Part shown: piece after piece, positions 46,027 through 56,712 of the stretch
Numbering within the stretch: position 1 is the first letter of the stretch
Layout: each line of letters opens with the position of its first letter
Assembly: GCA_019096155.1 (NCBI GenBank)
Contig: JAHCVI010000002.1
Coordinates: forward strand, 2,480,001 to 2,544,000
Source: Staphylotrichum longicolle
Lineage: Eukaryota > Ascomycota > Sordariomycetes > Sordariales > Chaetomiaceae
Direction of reading: 5' to 3'
Length of the DNA stretch: 64,000 nucleotides
Notes under the pieces: model-generated
Databases searched by the model: none
The model's input: the letters and a program-made list of their open reading frames with translations, nothing else
Told to the model about the DNA's origin: nothing
Program-made: the position numbers and the translations under genes

Positions 46027-46749
46027 TTACGGAGTCCACACCTTCGGCCCGGGCGGCTTGTACTCGGCATTCTTCCCAATATAAATATTGAAGAACAACC
46101 CCGGATCATCATACTTGTACCCCGTGTTAAAGTCAAAGTCCTGGTCCGGCACCGCGTCCCCCGACCCCGTCACCTCGACCTGCACGCAGCTCGGGTACGA
46201 CTCGGCGCCGCGGCCGGGGTTCGTGTCCCCCCTGAAGTCCGCCATGTGCAGCGCCAGCAGCTCCTGGCGGATCAGGTACTGGCCCGGCGCCAGCGCCTTG
46301 GGCAGCGCGAACTCGACCTGCCCGCCGTTGGCGATCATCTTGATGGTGGCCCACTCGCCGCCCTCGAACCCCTGCTCGGCGAGCTTGGACCAGATGGGGC
46401 CCGCGCCGTTGCCCGTGGTGTAGGGGGCGATGTAGGTGACGATGGCGCCCTTGTGGGACGGGTCGAGGATGTCGTTGGGGTCGTCCGGGTTGAAGTGGAA
46501 CCAGCGGAACGAGAGCTTGTCGCCGGCGGCGGCTTTGGCGAAGCTGGGCGCGGGCTTGCCGCCGTTGGTGTTGCAGACAAAGTTGGGTGACTTGAGGTCC
46601 CGGACCGGGTCGTTGGTGGCGGGGGAGCGGATATACTTGTTGCGCCCATCGCCTTGGTCCTTGCCGTTGACCGAGATGCCGAACATGGTCGCGTGGCCGG
46701 AGACGGTGCTGGCGAGGGCCAGGGCGAGGGTGGTGAAGGTGAAGAGCAT
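46027..46749 (-). CDS. AA9 lytic polysaccharide monooxygenase, single domain
   Basis: One frame from ATG 46749 encodes 240 residues. Signal peptide MLFTFTTLALALASTVSG is followed by His 19, which becomes the mature N-terminus (HATMFGISVNGKDQG) and binds copper. The second brace residue is His 99 (LDPSHKG). The second-sphere pair RQELLALH (His 168) and PSCVQVEV (Gln 180), the axial Tyr 213 (DPGLFFNIY) and the Cys 59-Cys 178 pair are all present. The enzyme cleaves crystalline cellulose or hemicellulose oxidatively outside the cell. It has no CBM1. An in-frame codon at 46869 would add 40 residues before the signal peptide and is rejected. A TATA box lies 122 bp upstream. Confidence 0.96.
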   Translation of the reverse strand: MLFTFTTLALALASTVSGHATMFGISVNGKDQGDGRNKYIRSPATNDPVRDLKSPNFVCNTNGGKPAPSFAKAAAGDKLSFRWFHFNPDDPNDILDPSHKGAIVTYIAPYTTGNGAGPIWSKLAEQGFEGGEWATIKMIANGGQVEFALPKALAPGQYLIRQELLALHMADFRGDTNPGRGAESYPSCVQVEVTGSGDAVPDQDFDFNTGYKYDDPGLFFNIYIGKNAEYKPPGPKVWTP

Positions 46750-46870
46750 TGCGGTTGTGGTTTGAAGGGTTTGCTGATTTGATTGCTGAGGGAGAAAAGG
46801 TTGGATGGAAAGCTGGTAACTGAGAGATGGGAAGCTAGGGATGGGAGGAATGGACGCGACATGAGACACG

Positions 46871-46877
46871 TCTTATA
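46871..46877 (-). promoter_or_regulatory. TATA box of the single-domain AA9 gene
   Basis: TATAAGA on the minus strand lies about 122 bp before the ATG at 46749, a spacing nearly identical to that in the second AA9 gene. Confidence 0.5.
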
Positions 46878-47763
46878 CCCCAGGGTTGCCCCGCGTTTCT
46901 GACCATTGAAGCACTCAGTATCACCCCGTCTGTTTCTCTGGCTCATATCAACTGGGCCATATCCATGATGTGTTTCTGAGTATGACAGCCCGAAAACTCG
47001 GCGCCCGGTGGGGTGGTGCGGTCTGTGGAGGGGTGAAGACCCTTCCTGGGGGTGACAGGTTTTCGTCCTCTTTTGTCTCTGATTGGCGCCATGGGCGGTC
47101 CTGATCCTCAAAACCGTCGCCGCAACTTGCGGCCGGCTGCTCAATGTTTCAAGACGTGAAATGGGATGAGTGGAGGATCCGCATGATCCCCGGGCATGCG
47201 GGGCCGCGACCGGGCCGCCGACCGAAATCTCGTTGAGACCCGGGCCCCACCAAAACAGGGGTAAAACCGCCAAGGCCGGGCCCGGGCCGTAGGCGGGTCA
47301 GAAGATCGGGTCCAGAGAAACTCGGAATCCGGCGAATGGCACATGTTTGTGTTCAAGATTACTGAACCGGGCCGACATATCTCAGTCAATTTCAAAGCAT
47401 GTGAAGCCGCTAGCCGGTTTCTGAAATTTACACGATATTAAACTCCGTCGTCTCCGCCGGAAGGCTGTTGGACGAAGCTTAACTCCTAACTTCTTAAGTC
47501 CGACAATGCCGCAACCTGTGTAACGCCAGCTAAGCATCTTGCGTCATGAGCGAATCTGATCGTGAAGTAATGGGGGATTGGAACGGATCCGCAAACTGCT
47601 TTGCTTAAAAAGCGTAGAGTTCAGGATATAATAGCGGCTTCCTGTTCTCTGACACTCCGATTACAACTAAACATTCCGTGCATCAGCTGCTCCCATTTCT
47701 CCCGAGTCTTGCTTCAGTCTTTCTCAATCCCCGTATCAATCTCCGAAAGCCATTTAAAACACC
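46878..47763. promoter_or_regulatory. Divergent intergenic region AA9 / dehydrogenase
   Basis: Nearly 900 bp of shared upstream sequence. It is GC-rich near 47100-47300 and AT-richer toward the dehydrogenase. No certain transcription-factor site or gene was identified. Confidence 0.4.
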
Positions 47764-48947
47764 ATGCAGGCCAAGTACAACGCCCAAACCACCGGCTCTG
47801 AGCTCGTTCAAGAACTCGCCGACAACATCCGAGGCAAAGTCATCCTGACGACCGGCGTCTCGCCGGGTGGCCTAGGCGCTCACTTTGTCGAAGCCGTGGC
47901 AGCCGCAAACCCCTCCCTCCTCATCCTCGCTGGCCGCAACCCTACCAAGGTCCAGCAGACGGCTGACGCCGTCGCCAAGTCCCACCCAGGAGTGAAGACC
48001 CGTATCCTCCAACTGGACCTGGGCTCCCTGGCAGCGGTCCGAAAAGCCGCTGCTGAGGTCAACTCCTGGGACGATGTGCCTGCCATCGATGTCCTCGTGA
48101 ACAACGCGGCCATCATGGCGGTTGATTTCGCTCTGTCGCCTGACGGCTTTGAGAGCCACTTTGCAACCAACCACCTCGGTCATTTCTTGTTCACCAACCT
48201 GATCATGGGCAAAGTCCTGGCTGCCAAGAAGCCGAGAGTGGTGAGCGTGAGCAGTGACGGACATCGCATGAGCACAATAAGATTTTATGATCTGGATTTT
48301 CATGTGAGATCCCTTTCTTGATTGAGATGTCAAGAGGTGGCATATGCTGACCGCAGTACCAGGGAGGCGAAAACTACAACAAGTGGCACGCTTACGGGCA
48401 GTCCAAGACCGCCAACATGCTGATGGCACTATCCCTCGCCGAGAAGCTGGGGTCCAAGGGCTTGCGCGCGTACAGCCTGCATCCCGGAGTCATTGGCACA
48501 CATCTGGGAGACCATCTGGAATGGACCGGTGTTGACGGAGAGTCATTACGTAGGGTTTCATCTGTTGATCTTTGGCAGTGCCAAAGGTAGTCTAATTACT
48601 TGTTACTGACCTCGCCTCCAGGCGCGGCAGAACGAGCACTGGGCAACAAGGAGGGCTGGAGCGAGTTCCAGTTCAAGACTCCCGACCAAGGCGTCGCCAC
48701 TCATGTATTTGCCGCTTTTCACCCGAGCCTGGAAGGTCAGATACCGAACAAAGGCCACCTCTCTACCCTGGGCATTTCGGGAGCACGACGCTGATTGAAT
48801 ACAGACCACAACGGCGCCTACCTCCAGGACGCCCATATTGCCGATCCATGGACCGAGACGGTCAGACCATGGGCAACCAGTCCGATCGAGGCAGAGAAGC
48901 TGTGGAGACTGAGCGAGAAGTTGGTGGGCGAACAGTTCGTGTACTGA
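47764..48947 (+). CDS. Short-chain dehydrogenase/reductase (retinol-dehydrogenase-like)
   Basis: Exons 47764-48303, 48357-48549, 48622-48735 and 48805-48947 (introns of 53, 72 and 69 nt) give 329 residues. The NAD(P)-binding motif TGVSPGGLG is at about 30-38, NNAA at 113-116, the catalytic Ser in SVSSDG at about 163, and the YxxxK motif as YGQSK (Tyr 193, Lys 197). The segment SLHPGVIGTHLG after the active site is typical of the RDH/WWOX-like subgroup. The substrate is unknown. All phases agree. Confidence 0.93.
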
Positions 48948-50674
48948 GAATGTCGATGGTTCCCTTATGAATCACGAGCATGCGCGAACAGGGTAGTCCG
49001 ATTTTTATGTCTGATTGGTGGAAATAGACAACTCGAACAGCCTGCAGATATGAATCCGCTGGACCGAGGCCTGTCGCGGTGTTTCGGACCTAGATGTTGA
49101 GAGAGATCATCGGGGAGCGTCAAGGTACCCAGGTTCTCAAAAAACACCAAACTTTGATGAAAAGCCCATGGAAGCGATTTTTTTCTGGAGCCGAGCTGAC
49201 GTGGCCCCAGCCGCCCAGAAGCAATCTCATCTGAAAGACCGCAGAAGAGCGCACTGGCAACGTTCATGTTGGATTTGTCGACGGCATCGGATGGAGGGTC
49301 AGGAGGCGCTCTACAGCTGGAGCGCTTCCCGAGTTCCCGCGAGGCCAACCCTTCACTGCAGCGGCCGTCCTGTTTGAAGCATCGCTCCTGGAGGGCAAGA
49401 GGGCAAGAGGCCATCGGCCGTTGAGCTAAGAGCGTGGCCGACTTGCGAGGGCGGCGACTCCTTCCCCTTTTAGAAGTCTACAGCCTTGTCAAGGAAAACA
49501 TGGCGGCAACACCGGCAAGAGCCACCTTGGCGGTCCTCCACGTGGACAGCAGTTCCTTTTTTGGTCCTCTGTGCATTTTTGGCCCTTGATCACCCCACTG
49601 CACTCTCATCAGATCCTCTCGGCTCCTTAACCGAGGCCATCGACTACGCATCACTACCGGGCCGTCTGCAAGCCGGTATTGCAACAATAAGCGAAACCCG
49701 TCGATATTGCAGGATCCTTGGACTCGGGTCGCGATCAACGACGAGCATGGACCAAGACGCCTGAGTCGCCTTTGAAAGAAAGTCACCTCGCGCGAAACTG
49801 TGGTTCGCGACATTTTGCCTGAACTCAGCAGCCGCATGCGGTGGATCATCAAATGGGCGCCGGAGTCACCTTTGTCACCCTAGCATGAAACGGGCGGTTG
49901 CATTTTACCCCACAAACGGCGCCGCTTTCCTGGGTGGATATCCCATGCGGATCGGACAGAGCCTCCCGCATGCCCTAAACAGGATGGCATGCCCGTCGGT
50001 TTCCCGGAAATCGTTGTTGGTGTCGCCCGCTCCTCGACCATCTGAGCCAATCATTCCGGACCCCCCACCCTTGAGGCTCACACCTCCGGCACAGCGAGAT
50101 TGCCTCCCGGGCTGCAGGAGCTGTCCAAGAGTGGACCAAGACGGCGGACAAGGCCGAGATTCCTTTCACCTCCACAAATCCAAGGCTTTGTCGTGCTTGG
50201 ATGCTGCAACTTGTCGGTGTCAGTTCCCTCCCAAGACCGCACCATGGAATCTGTTGGATCACTCGGCCAGATCCACCGGCCCCCGGATTCCACAACTGCA
50301 GCCTTCTGATGCTCGCTTCCCCAGCAATGCCGAGTACGATGCTGCCCGTTGCCGCCACTCTTTGCATGCCGAGCCGGGCGGACATTCCTGGCGACCTTGC
50401 AAAGCCCCAGTTGCCCCATCTCTTTCGGTGATGGTGTGCTCCATACGGCTCCCGGACGGTGGCCATGAGTCCTTCACCATGGCTCCAGTCGAGGCGGTAC
50501 GATCTTGGCGGAATTTATACTTTATTCTGGGCTTGACGTGGTCTATAAATGTCGTTGCATGGCCCAACAGTGTCTCCAGATCCCTCGTCGATAGTCACCT
50601 CCTGAACCAGTCAGCCGTCACAGACTCGCCGGTGCCTTTTTCTTCTTCTTTGGCCAAAGCAAGGACTTGTCAAC
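48948..50674. promoter_or_regulatory. Long upstream region of the AA9-CBM1 gene (1.7 kb)
   Basis: No gene is supported here. The last 130 bp hold the TATA box and leader of the AA9-CBM1 gene. The rest is likely regulatory for a strongly induced secreted enzyme, but I could not confirm specific activator sites by eye. Confidence 0.4.
50544..50550 (+). promoter_or_regulatory. TATA box of the AA9-CBM1 gene
   Basis: TATAAAT lies 125 bp before the ATG at 50675. Confidence 0.55.
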
Positions 50675-51751
50675 ATGTCCAAGGTATCAGCTCTCATCGC
50701 CGCCGCCGCGGGCGCCGCTCTGGTCGCTGCCCACGGCCATGTCAGCCACATCATCGTGAACGGAAACTACTATCTGAACTACGACCCCTCAACACACTGG
50801 TACCAACCCAACCCGCCAACGGTGATCGGCTGGAGGACTGCCCAGCAGGACAACGGCTTCATTGAGCCCAACAACTTCGGCACATCCGACATGATCTGCC
50901 ACAAGGCTGCCACCCCCGGCGGTGGTCACGCCACTGTTGCTGCCGGCGACAAGATCACCCTCGTCTGGGACCCGGTTTGGCCCGAGAGCCACATCGGCCC
51001 CGTCATTGACTACCTGGCTGCTTGCAACGGTGACTGCGAGACGGTCAACAAGGAGTCCCTCCGGTTCTTCAAGATTGACGGCTCCGGCTACGACAAGAAC
51101 ACTAAGCTGTGGGCCGCCGACGCTCTCCGCGCCAACGGCAACAGCTGGCTCGTCCAGATCCCCGCGGACCTCAAGGCTGGCAACTACGTCCTCCGCCACG
51201 AGATCATCGCTCTGCACGGCGGCAACAGCCCCAACGGCGCCCAGGCCTACCCGCAGTGCATCAACCTCAAGGTCACCGGTTCCGGCACCAACGTGCCCAG
51301 CGGCGTGCCCGGCACCTCGCTCTACACCGCCACCGACGCCGGCATCCTCTTCAACCCCTACGTCAGCGACATCAACTACCCCGTCCCCGGCCCCGCCCTC
51401 ATCGCCGGCGCCGTCAGCTCCATCGCCCAGAGCAAGTCGACCGCCACGGCCACCGCCACGGCCACCCCTCCCGGCGGCGGCAGCGTCTCCACCCCGACCA
51501 CCTCCCCCGTCATCACCCCCGTCTCCAGCGTCACCCGCCTCCCTCAGTCGTCGAGCACCACCACCGTCAAGTCGTCCAGCACCACCCTCAAGACGAGCAC
51601 CGTCGCCGCCCCGAGCACGACGGCGCCCCCGGCTGGCAACGCCCAGACCAAGTACGGCCAGTGCGGCGGCAGCGGGTGGACTGGCCCGACGGCGTGCGCC
51701 GCGGGCTCCAGCTGCTCTGTGCTCAACCCCTGGTACGCCCAGTGCGTGTAA
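50675..51751 (+). CDS. AA9 lytic polysaccharide monooxygenase with CBM1
   Basis: One exon encodes 358 residues. The signal peptide ends at Ala 19 and the mature protein starts His 20 (HGHVSHIIVNGNYYLNYDPS). The second copper ligand is His 106 (WPESHIGPVIDYL). RHEIIALH (His 171), PQCINLKV (Gln 184) and the axial Tyr 219 (AGILFNPY) complete the AA9 site. A Ser/Thr/Pro linker (about 226-322) leads to a C-terminal family-1 cellulose-binding module, YGQCGGSGWTGPTACAAGSS then LNPWYAQCV, with its conserved Cys and aromatic residues. It resembles T. reesei Cel61A in layout. It is secreted and acts on cellulose with an electron donor such as cellobiose dehydrogenase. It is a different subtype from the single-domain AA9 4 kb away. 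Confidence 0.97.
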   Translation: MSKVSALIAAAAGAALVAAHGHVSHIIVNGNYYLNYDPSTHWYQPNPPTVIGWRTAQQDNGFIEPNNFGTSDMICHKAATPGGGHATVAAGDKITLVWDPVWPESHIGPVIDYLAACNGDCETVNKESLRFFKIDGSGYDKNTKLWAADALRANGNSWLVQIPADLKAGNYVLRHEIIALHGGNSPNGAQAYPQCINLKVTGSGTNVPSGVPGTSLYTATDAGILFNPYVSDINYPVPGPALIAGAVSSIAQSKSTATATATATPPGGGSVSTPTTSPVITPVSSVTRLPQSSSTTTVKSSSTTLKTSTVAAPSTTAPPAGNAQTKYGQCGGSGWTGPTACAAGSSCSVLNPWYAQCV

Positions 51752-52466
51752 GGGGGGAGACGCTGTATGAGGAGAGGGGGGATTGTATGATGTGATGAGT
51801 GATGTTGACCGGGCGATGAGCTCAAAGTCTTTAGCGATTGCATAGCCGTGGGGTTGGGTGCTTGCGGGGAGGGGCTGGAGGACCTCCAATACTTACTTCT
51901 ATTGTACATAGTTCAGGGAAATATAATCCCGCGTCCATATCAAATCTGTGATCCTGGTGTTGACTTGCTCGTGACAACCCATCCCCACTTCATGTGTTGT
52001 GTAAACAGCCCCGTTTTGCGTTCGTTTTCTTCACTTACATCCCAAACTCGATTACTATCTCCGGCTGGATACACGGCGACCGAAGATCTGCGATCCAAGC
52101 GCACCAAAACCCCTATTATTCTACATCTCTACCACGCTTCCACCTGCTTTTGTACATATGACCACCTAAAGATACAACGACTCGTCTTAGCCCACTTCCC
52201 CGGGGGACCCCGAGCCTGGGATATCATACCAATTCGTGAGCGGGGAATCACTGGCCCAAAAATGCAAAAACACACGCCGCGCCGTTGCAGAAACGCCCCT
52301 CCCAGCCACCAACCACCTCACTAACAATCCCCATGTCGTACAAGACACTCCATGTTGTTATCCAAACACCTTTTGCCACGCCACACTTTCAGGGTCACCA
52401 CCCGTTCCCTCCCATTCGTGTCCAATGAACACAGAGAGCGGGGAGAAGAGAAGAGGGAGAACCCCC
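51752..52466. other. Convergent intergenic region
   Basis: This is the 3' flank of AA9-CBM1 (plus) and UGO1 (minus). No supported gene was seen. Confidence 0.4.
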
Positions 52467-54139
52467 TCATTGTTTCCCTTCAAAACTCCCCATCTCCACC
52501 ACCCCCCCAACACCCGCCGCCCACAGTCCCACCAGCCCCCACCAGCTCACCTTCCACCCCCTCCACAACCCATCCAGGCCCTGGCCACGGCGATACACCG
52601 TCTCGGCGACCGCGCCCTTGCCGCGTCCCGCAGACATCTTCTTCCCGCGCGTCTCGGCAGGCGACGACCCTTCCTCGTGGACGATCGCCACCATGGTCCC
52701 GACGAGGCCGTCGTACCGCCCCACGGGCACGATGGTCTCCATCTCCGGCGCTCCTGCTACACCGCCAGCAGCAGCCTTGCTATCCCCGGCCTTCTTGGTG
52801 GTCGAAGGCTGCGGCGGCCCCTCCAGCGCGCGCACGTACGCCGCTTCCCCGAGGACCTGCGCCTGGCCGCGCCTCAGGACCGTCTCGAGCGGCAGCTTGA
52901 GCAGCAGGGCGACGGTGGAGGAGCAGAACTTGGCGACGGAAAAGGTCGTGGGCGCGAGCTCGCGGTCGATCATGAAGTGGGAGCGCAGGACGAGGGGCGT
53001 GGACAGGGTCAGCAGCGGGTGGACGAGGGCGTGCAGGACGGTGGGGAGGAGGAGGGCCGAGGGGCAGAGGTACGAGGGCAGGCTGCGCAGGGCCGAGAGA
53101 GTCCGGCGCGAGGCGCGCGAGGCGGTGGATGTTATTACGAGGCTGGACGAGCGACGTGGGTTAGTTTGCGTTGTCGGTGGTTAGGGGGGGTGGGAATGGG
53201 GGGAGGAATATACCGAGTGCGGATGAGGTCGAGAGGGGAGAGGATGAGGCCGGTTGCAACGGCGGCGGCGGCGGCGACAAAGAGGGAGGCCCAGGGGTAG
53301 GGGGAGGCGATGTCGACGAGGCGGTCCATGTCGTTTTTGACGCCCAGGTCGGGCACGTTGAAGAGCGCGCTGAGGAGGCTGCGGGACCAGTTCTCGAGAA
53401 GGGATTGCAGGACCGAGTAGATAAAGGTTGCGTTGGAGCCTTTCCAGACGCCCCAGGCGCCTTCTTTCTGCCAGAGCTGGGCGATCACTTCTAATACCGA
53501 GTCTGGCGTCCGGATGGCGAGCTGGTGTGCTGGGACAGGCTTCGCCGACGGCCGTGGTGATGGGGAGTGGCCCGGACGTCTCGGATTCTTGGAGCGGGCG
53601 AGGGTAGGTGACGGTGATCGTGGCTGGTGCGAGGTGAAGAAGGCCGACTCGTCGAGGTCCGAGTCGGAGTCGAAGGCGGCACCCTGCCAGCGAGGTGTCA
53701 GTGGGGTTCCGGGATTGGCTTTGCGCATGGTGCGATAGCTCCTACCTCGTCGTACATGTTTATCCTCTGGTTGGCATGTCTTTGTTTCGCCTCCTCTGCG
53801 GCCTCTGCTGCCGCTGCCAGCCCGCCGAGGTCATCTTGGGCCCTGACTTGCATGATGGTCTTGGCAACCTCGAAAGGTTGGGCCATCAGCACCGACGTGT
53901 ACTTCCATAGCAGCTCGTCCAGCACTTCCTTGACCGTCTGCACCACGGAGGGCGAGGGCTCGTAGTCTTTGTAGTCGATGTCGGAGAAGATGTCGCGTGC
54001 CTTGGACGCATAGCGGCCGGTCGAGTTGGCCTGGGCAAAGGCGCGTGGGTGGGCGGGCCAGCACTTCGGGCGGTTCGCCGATCGAGGGCGGGATGTAGTA
54101 CGGTCGCAGGGGGTTGACCCCGTCATTGTGGTTCGCCAT
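52467..54139 (-). CDS. UGO1: Mitochondrial outer-membrane fusion protein UGO1 (one frame change)
   Basis: Exons 54139-53746, 53683-53214 and 53142-52467 (introns of 62 and 71 nt) give about 512 residues. It starts NPLRPYYIPPSIGEPPE, typical of UGO1. YASKARDIFSDIDYKDY, LWKYTSVLMAQPFEVAKTIM, SVLEVIAQLWQKEGAWGVWK-GSNATFIY and LILSPLDLIRTR are the degenerate mitochondrial-carrier repeats. UGO1 links Fzo1 and Mgm1 during mitochondrial fusion. Exon 1 is 394 nt, one base too long: the reading changes frame near 54060 between IGEPPE and AFAQANSTGRY, consistent with a one-base insertion. Everything else is in phase. The C-terminal region has a Gly/Ala-rich loop. Confidence 0.88.
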
Positions 54140-54769
54140 GGTGTCGTTTGTGCGCCAGGGTCATGGTACTAGGACAGTGGTGTTCGAGAGGTTTTCCTGG
54201 CGCAGGTGGTGGTGGTGTTGGTGTTGGGCGAGCTCCGGGGTGGGCCGCCTCAGTGGTGATTTTCCAGTTGCATGTGCATGACGAGTTGAGTCGGGTCGAG
54301 GTGAAATGGCTTGGCTTTTGGAAGCTTGGCAAGATAAGTGCTCGGAAACTTTCCACGATCCCTGCGTCATGCTCTACATATTGCATACTCGGGGCCAAGA
54401 TAACAAAACTGCGGCAACAGCCCAGTAAAATTTCTTATACAGAGGCGTCAAAGGTAAGGTAGTCACCGAGTTGAAGTTCGAGCATCGCCGTCGATTGCAC
54501 CTGCACCGTCTCTGGAATTGCCAGCAAACAGCGTCGTTAGGGTGCTGTTTTCTTGACAGTTTTGACCAAAGACCACCAGTTGAGGACGGTCAGAGTTTTG
54601 TTTGCTCGTCTCGGCTCCGGGGGGCTTGGTTGACTGTGGTTGTTTGCTTTTTCCGTTTTCCGTTTCCCGCTTCCGCTTTTCAGAGAGCTCCTCCCGTCTC
54701 TCCGTTACCTCCGACCGACCGCCACCCTCCCTTCCCCTCCATTGCTCCCCGCCAAACGCCGCCCTTGAG
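54140..54769. promoter_or_regulatory. Divergent promoter UGO1 / YAH1
   Basis: A 630-bp region lies between the start codons of two mitochondrial genes. No CCAAT box or HapX-type site was seen by eye, although YAH1 is a plausible HapX-controlled gene. Confidence 0.5.
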
Positions 54770-55420
54770 ATGTCGACTCCCAAGCTGCTCGCGCAGGCGC
54801 TCCCGAGCCTGAGTCTTGCCTCGAAGCGCACCGCCGGCTCGATTGCGCGGCATGTGCGCTGTTCCACGAAGCCTAGCGCCGCTGCGCTGCCGGCTGCTCC
54901 GAGCCCATCTCCGCTCGGGTTGCGCCCACCAGCGTGGTCCACCGCGATGCAAAGTCGAGCCTTTTCCGCCTCGGCTGCCGTCTCGCATGGCCATGTCCAC
55001 GCCCCAAAGCCCGGTGAAGAGTACGGATCTCCGATCAATACCCCGCTGTACCGCGCGGGCCGCTGACAAGTCCCTAGGCTCTACGTGACCTTTATCGACA
55101 AGGAGGGCGCCGAACACAAGATTGCCGTGGCCAAGGGCGACAACCTTCTGGACATTGCGCAAGCGAACGACCTGGAGATGGAGGGCGCATGCGGCGGTTC
55201 CTGCGCATGCTCGACGTGCCACGTTATTGTGACGGACCAAGACTACTACGACAAGATGCCCGAGCCGGACGACGACGAGAACGACATGCTGGACCTGGCG
55301 TTTGGGCTGCAGGAGACAAGTCGCTTGGGTTGCCAGGTGGTCATGACGCCCGAGCTGGACGGCCTCAAGGTGAAGCTGCCGAGCATGACGAGGAACCTCC
55401 AGTCGAGTGACTTCAAGTAA
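54770..55420 (+). CDS. YAH1: Mitochondrial [2Fe-2S] ferredoxin (adrenodoxin type)
   Basis: Exons 54770-55020 and 55078-55420 (57-nt intron) give 197 residues. The first 70 residues or so form an Arg/Ser/Ala-rich mitochondrial presequence. The ferredoxin domain starts LYVTFIDKEGAEHKIAVAKG. Cluster ligands are Cys 122, Cys 128 and Cys 131 (CGGSCACSTCH) and Cys 169 (RLGCQV); one additional Cys (126) sits between them. The acidic helix MPEPDDDENDMLDLA is the docking face for its reductase. Yah1 supplies electrons for Fe-S cluster synthesis and for haem A formation in the matrix and is essential in yeast. Confidence 0.96.
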
Positions 55421-55710
55421 GAGTCCAGGAAAGGAGACTTGTTTCAATGTTTGCGACTGGCGTTTGCGCACGGGCATTAGGGGGGAAGTATGCATAGATA
55501 CCAAAAGCATGGGGTTTGGAATTGGCCTTGGGCTCCCCATCTAATCTGACAGACGGCGGCGCCATCCTTCCGGCATCTCGGAACCCCATCTCGGCGGACA
55601 CATGTACATGTACGAATAGCGGGCACCCCATTGAGGAGCCGTTGTATATAGACAACCAGAGACTCTGCTCTGTAAGACACATGCTGCAAGGCGCAACACC
55701 ATGACCGCCC

Positions 55711-56712
55711 CTACGCCTCCTCCAAACCGCCCTTCTTCAGCCCGCCGCCACCGCTAGCAATAAGATCCAAGAACCCCTTCCTGCTCATCTCCGTGACCTT
55801 CTCCTCCTTCCTCTTCACACCCACCACGCCTTCCCTCCTCGCCGCCCTCTCCGCCTCGGTCGCCTTCACCTGCGCCGCCCTCACGGCGTTGAACAGCTTG
55901 ACCACACCCCGCTGCGCGACCTTGCGCAGCCTCCGCTCGGCAGCCAGCAGCTCGCCCGTGGTCTCGGCGCCCTCCTCGGGCACCTCCTCGATCTCGCCCG
56001 TCGCGACGTTGAGCGTGCGCGTGGTGCTCGCGACCAGCACGTCGCGCACGCGGCCCTTCTCCATGGCCAGCCGCTTCTGCTCGCGCAGCCGCCGCCGCGC
56101 CTTGGCCTCGAGCGCCGTGTCGACCGCCTGCCGCGCCTGCTCGGCCGCCGACGCGCTGCGCGCCACGATCGGGTCCGCCCGCCGCGACGCGGGGAGCTTG
56201 CTGGAGAGCATCTTGGAGATGGACGTCGCGAAGGCGGCCGGGTCGTTGCGCTTGGACTTGGGCCCCCGGCCGGAGGAGGGGTGGCTGCTGGAGGCGTGGC
56301 TGGAGGCGTCGGAGAGGAATTCGTCATCGTCGTCGTCGTCGGAGGCTTCGGAGTTGGAGGCGGAGGAAGAGTCAGGGGCGTCTTTGGCGACGAAGGGTTT
56401 TGATTGGGGTTTTTGTTGTTGTTGCTGCTTGGAGGCGGGTTGGGGCTTTCTTGATGGTTCCGCATCGGATTGTGAGTCGGAGTCAGATGCTGAGCCATTC
56501 GACGACGCGCCATCGTCGACTTCAATGTTGTCCAGGTCCTCGTCGTCGGAATCAAGCAAGTTGGCGGGCACGGGGGCGCCCTCATCGTCGCTGCCGGAGT
56601 CGTCTGAGCTGCTGTGGTAGGCTGCGATTTGTCTCTGCTTCTTGGTCGGCCGGGCGGCCCGCCCCTTGGGGCCGTCGCTGTATGAGCGCTTCTTCATTGA
56701 TGAGCCAGCCAT
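55711..56712 (-). CDS. RRP15: Pre-60S ribosome biogenesis protein RRP15
   Basis: One frame from ATG 56712 encodes 333 residues. A basic start (KKRSYSDGPKGRAARPTKKQ) and long Ser/Asp/Glu acidic tracts precede the conserved RRP15 region: AFATSISKMLSSKLPASRRA-DPIVARS, then RRLREQKRLAMEKGRVRDVL and TELLAAERRLRKVAQRGVVK-LFNAVRAAQ (nearly as seen). It acts in the nucleolus in 27S pre-rRNA processing. An in-frame codon at 56796 adds 28 unlikely residues and is rejected. Confidence 0.92.
   Translation of the reverse strand: MAGSSMKKRSYSDGPKGRAARPTKKQRQIAAYHSSSDDSGSDDEGAPVPANLLDSDDEDLDNIEVDDGASSNGSASDSDSQSDAEPSRKPQPASKQQQQQKPQSKPFVAKDAPDSSSASNSEASDDDDDDEFLSDASSHASSSHPSSGRGPKSKRNDPAAFATSISKMLSSKLPASRRADPIVARSASAAEQARQAVDTALEAKARRRLREQKRLAMEKGRVRDVLVASTTRTLNVATGEIEEVPEEGAETTGELLAAERRLRKVAQRGVVKLFNAVRAAQVKATEAERAARREGVVGVKRKEEKVTEMSRKGFLDLIASGGGGLKKGGLEEA

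Noticed and set aside
46027..51751. AA9-dehydrogenase-AA9 as a biosynthetic gene cluster
   Set aside because: No core synthase, transporter or regulator nearby; neighbours are housekeeping genes.
50789..51889. A 366-codon minus-strand frame
   Set aside because: Antisense of AA9-CBM1, with Gly/Ala/Asp runs typical of such shadows.
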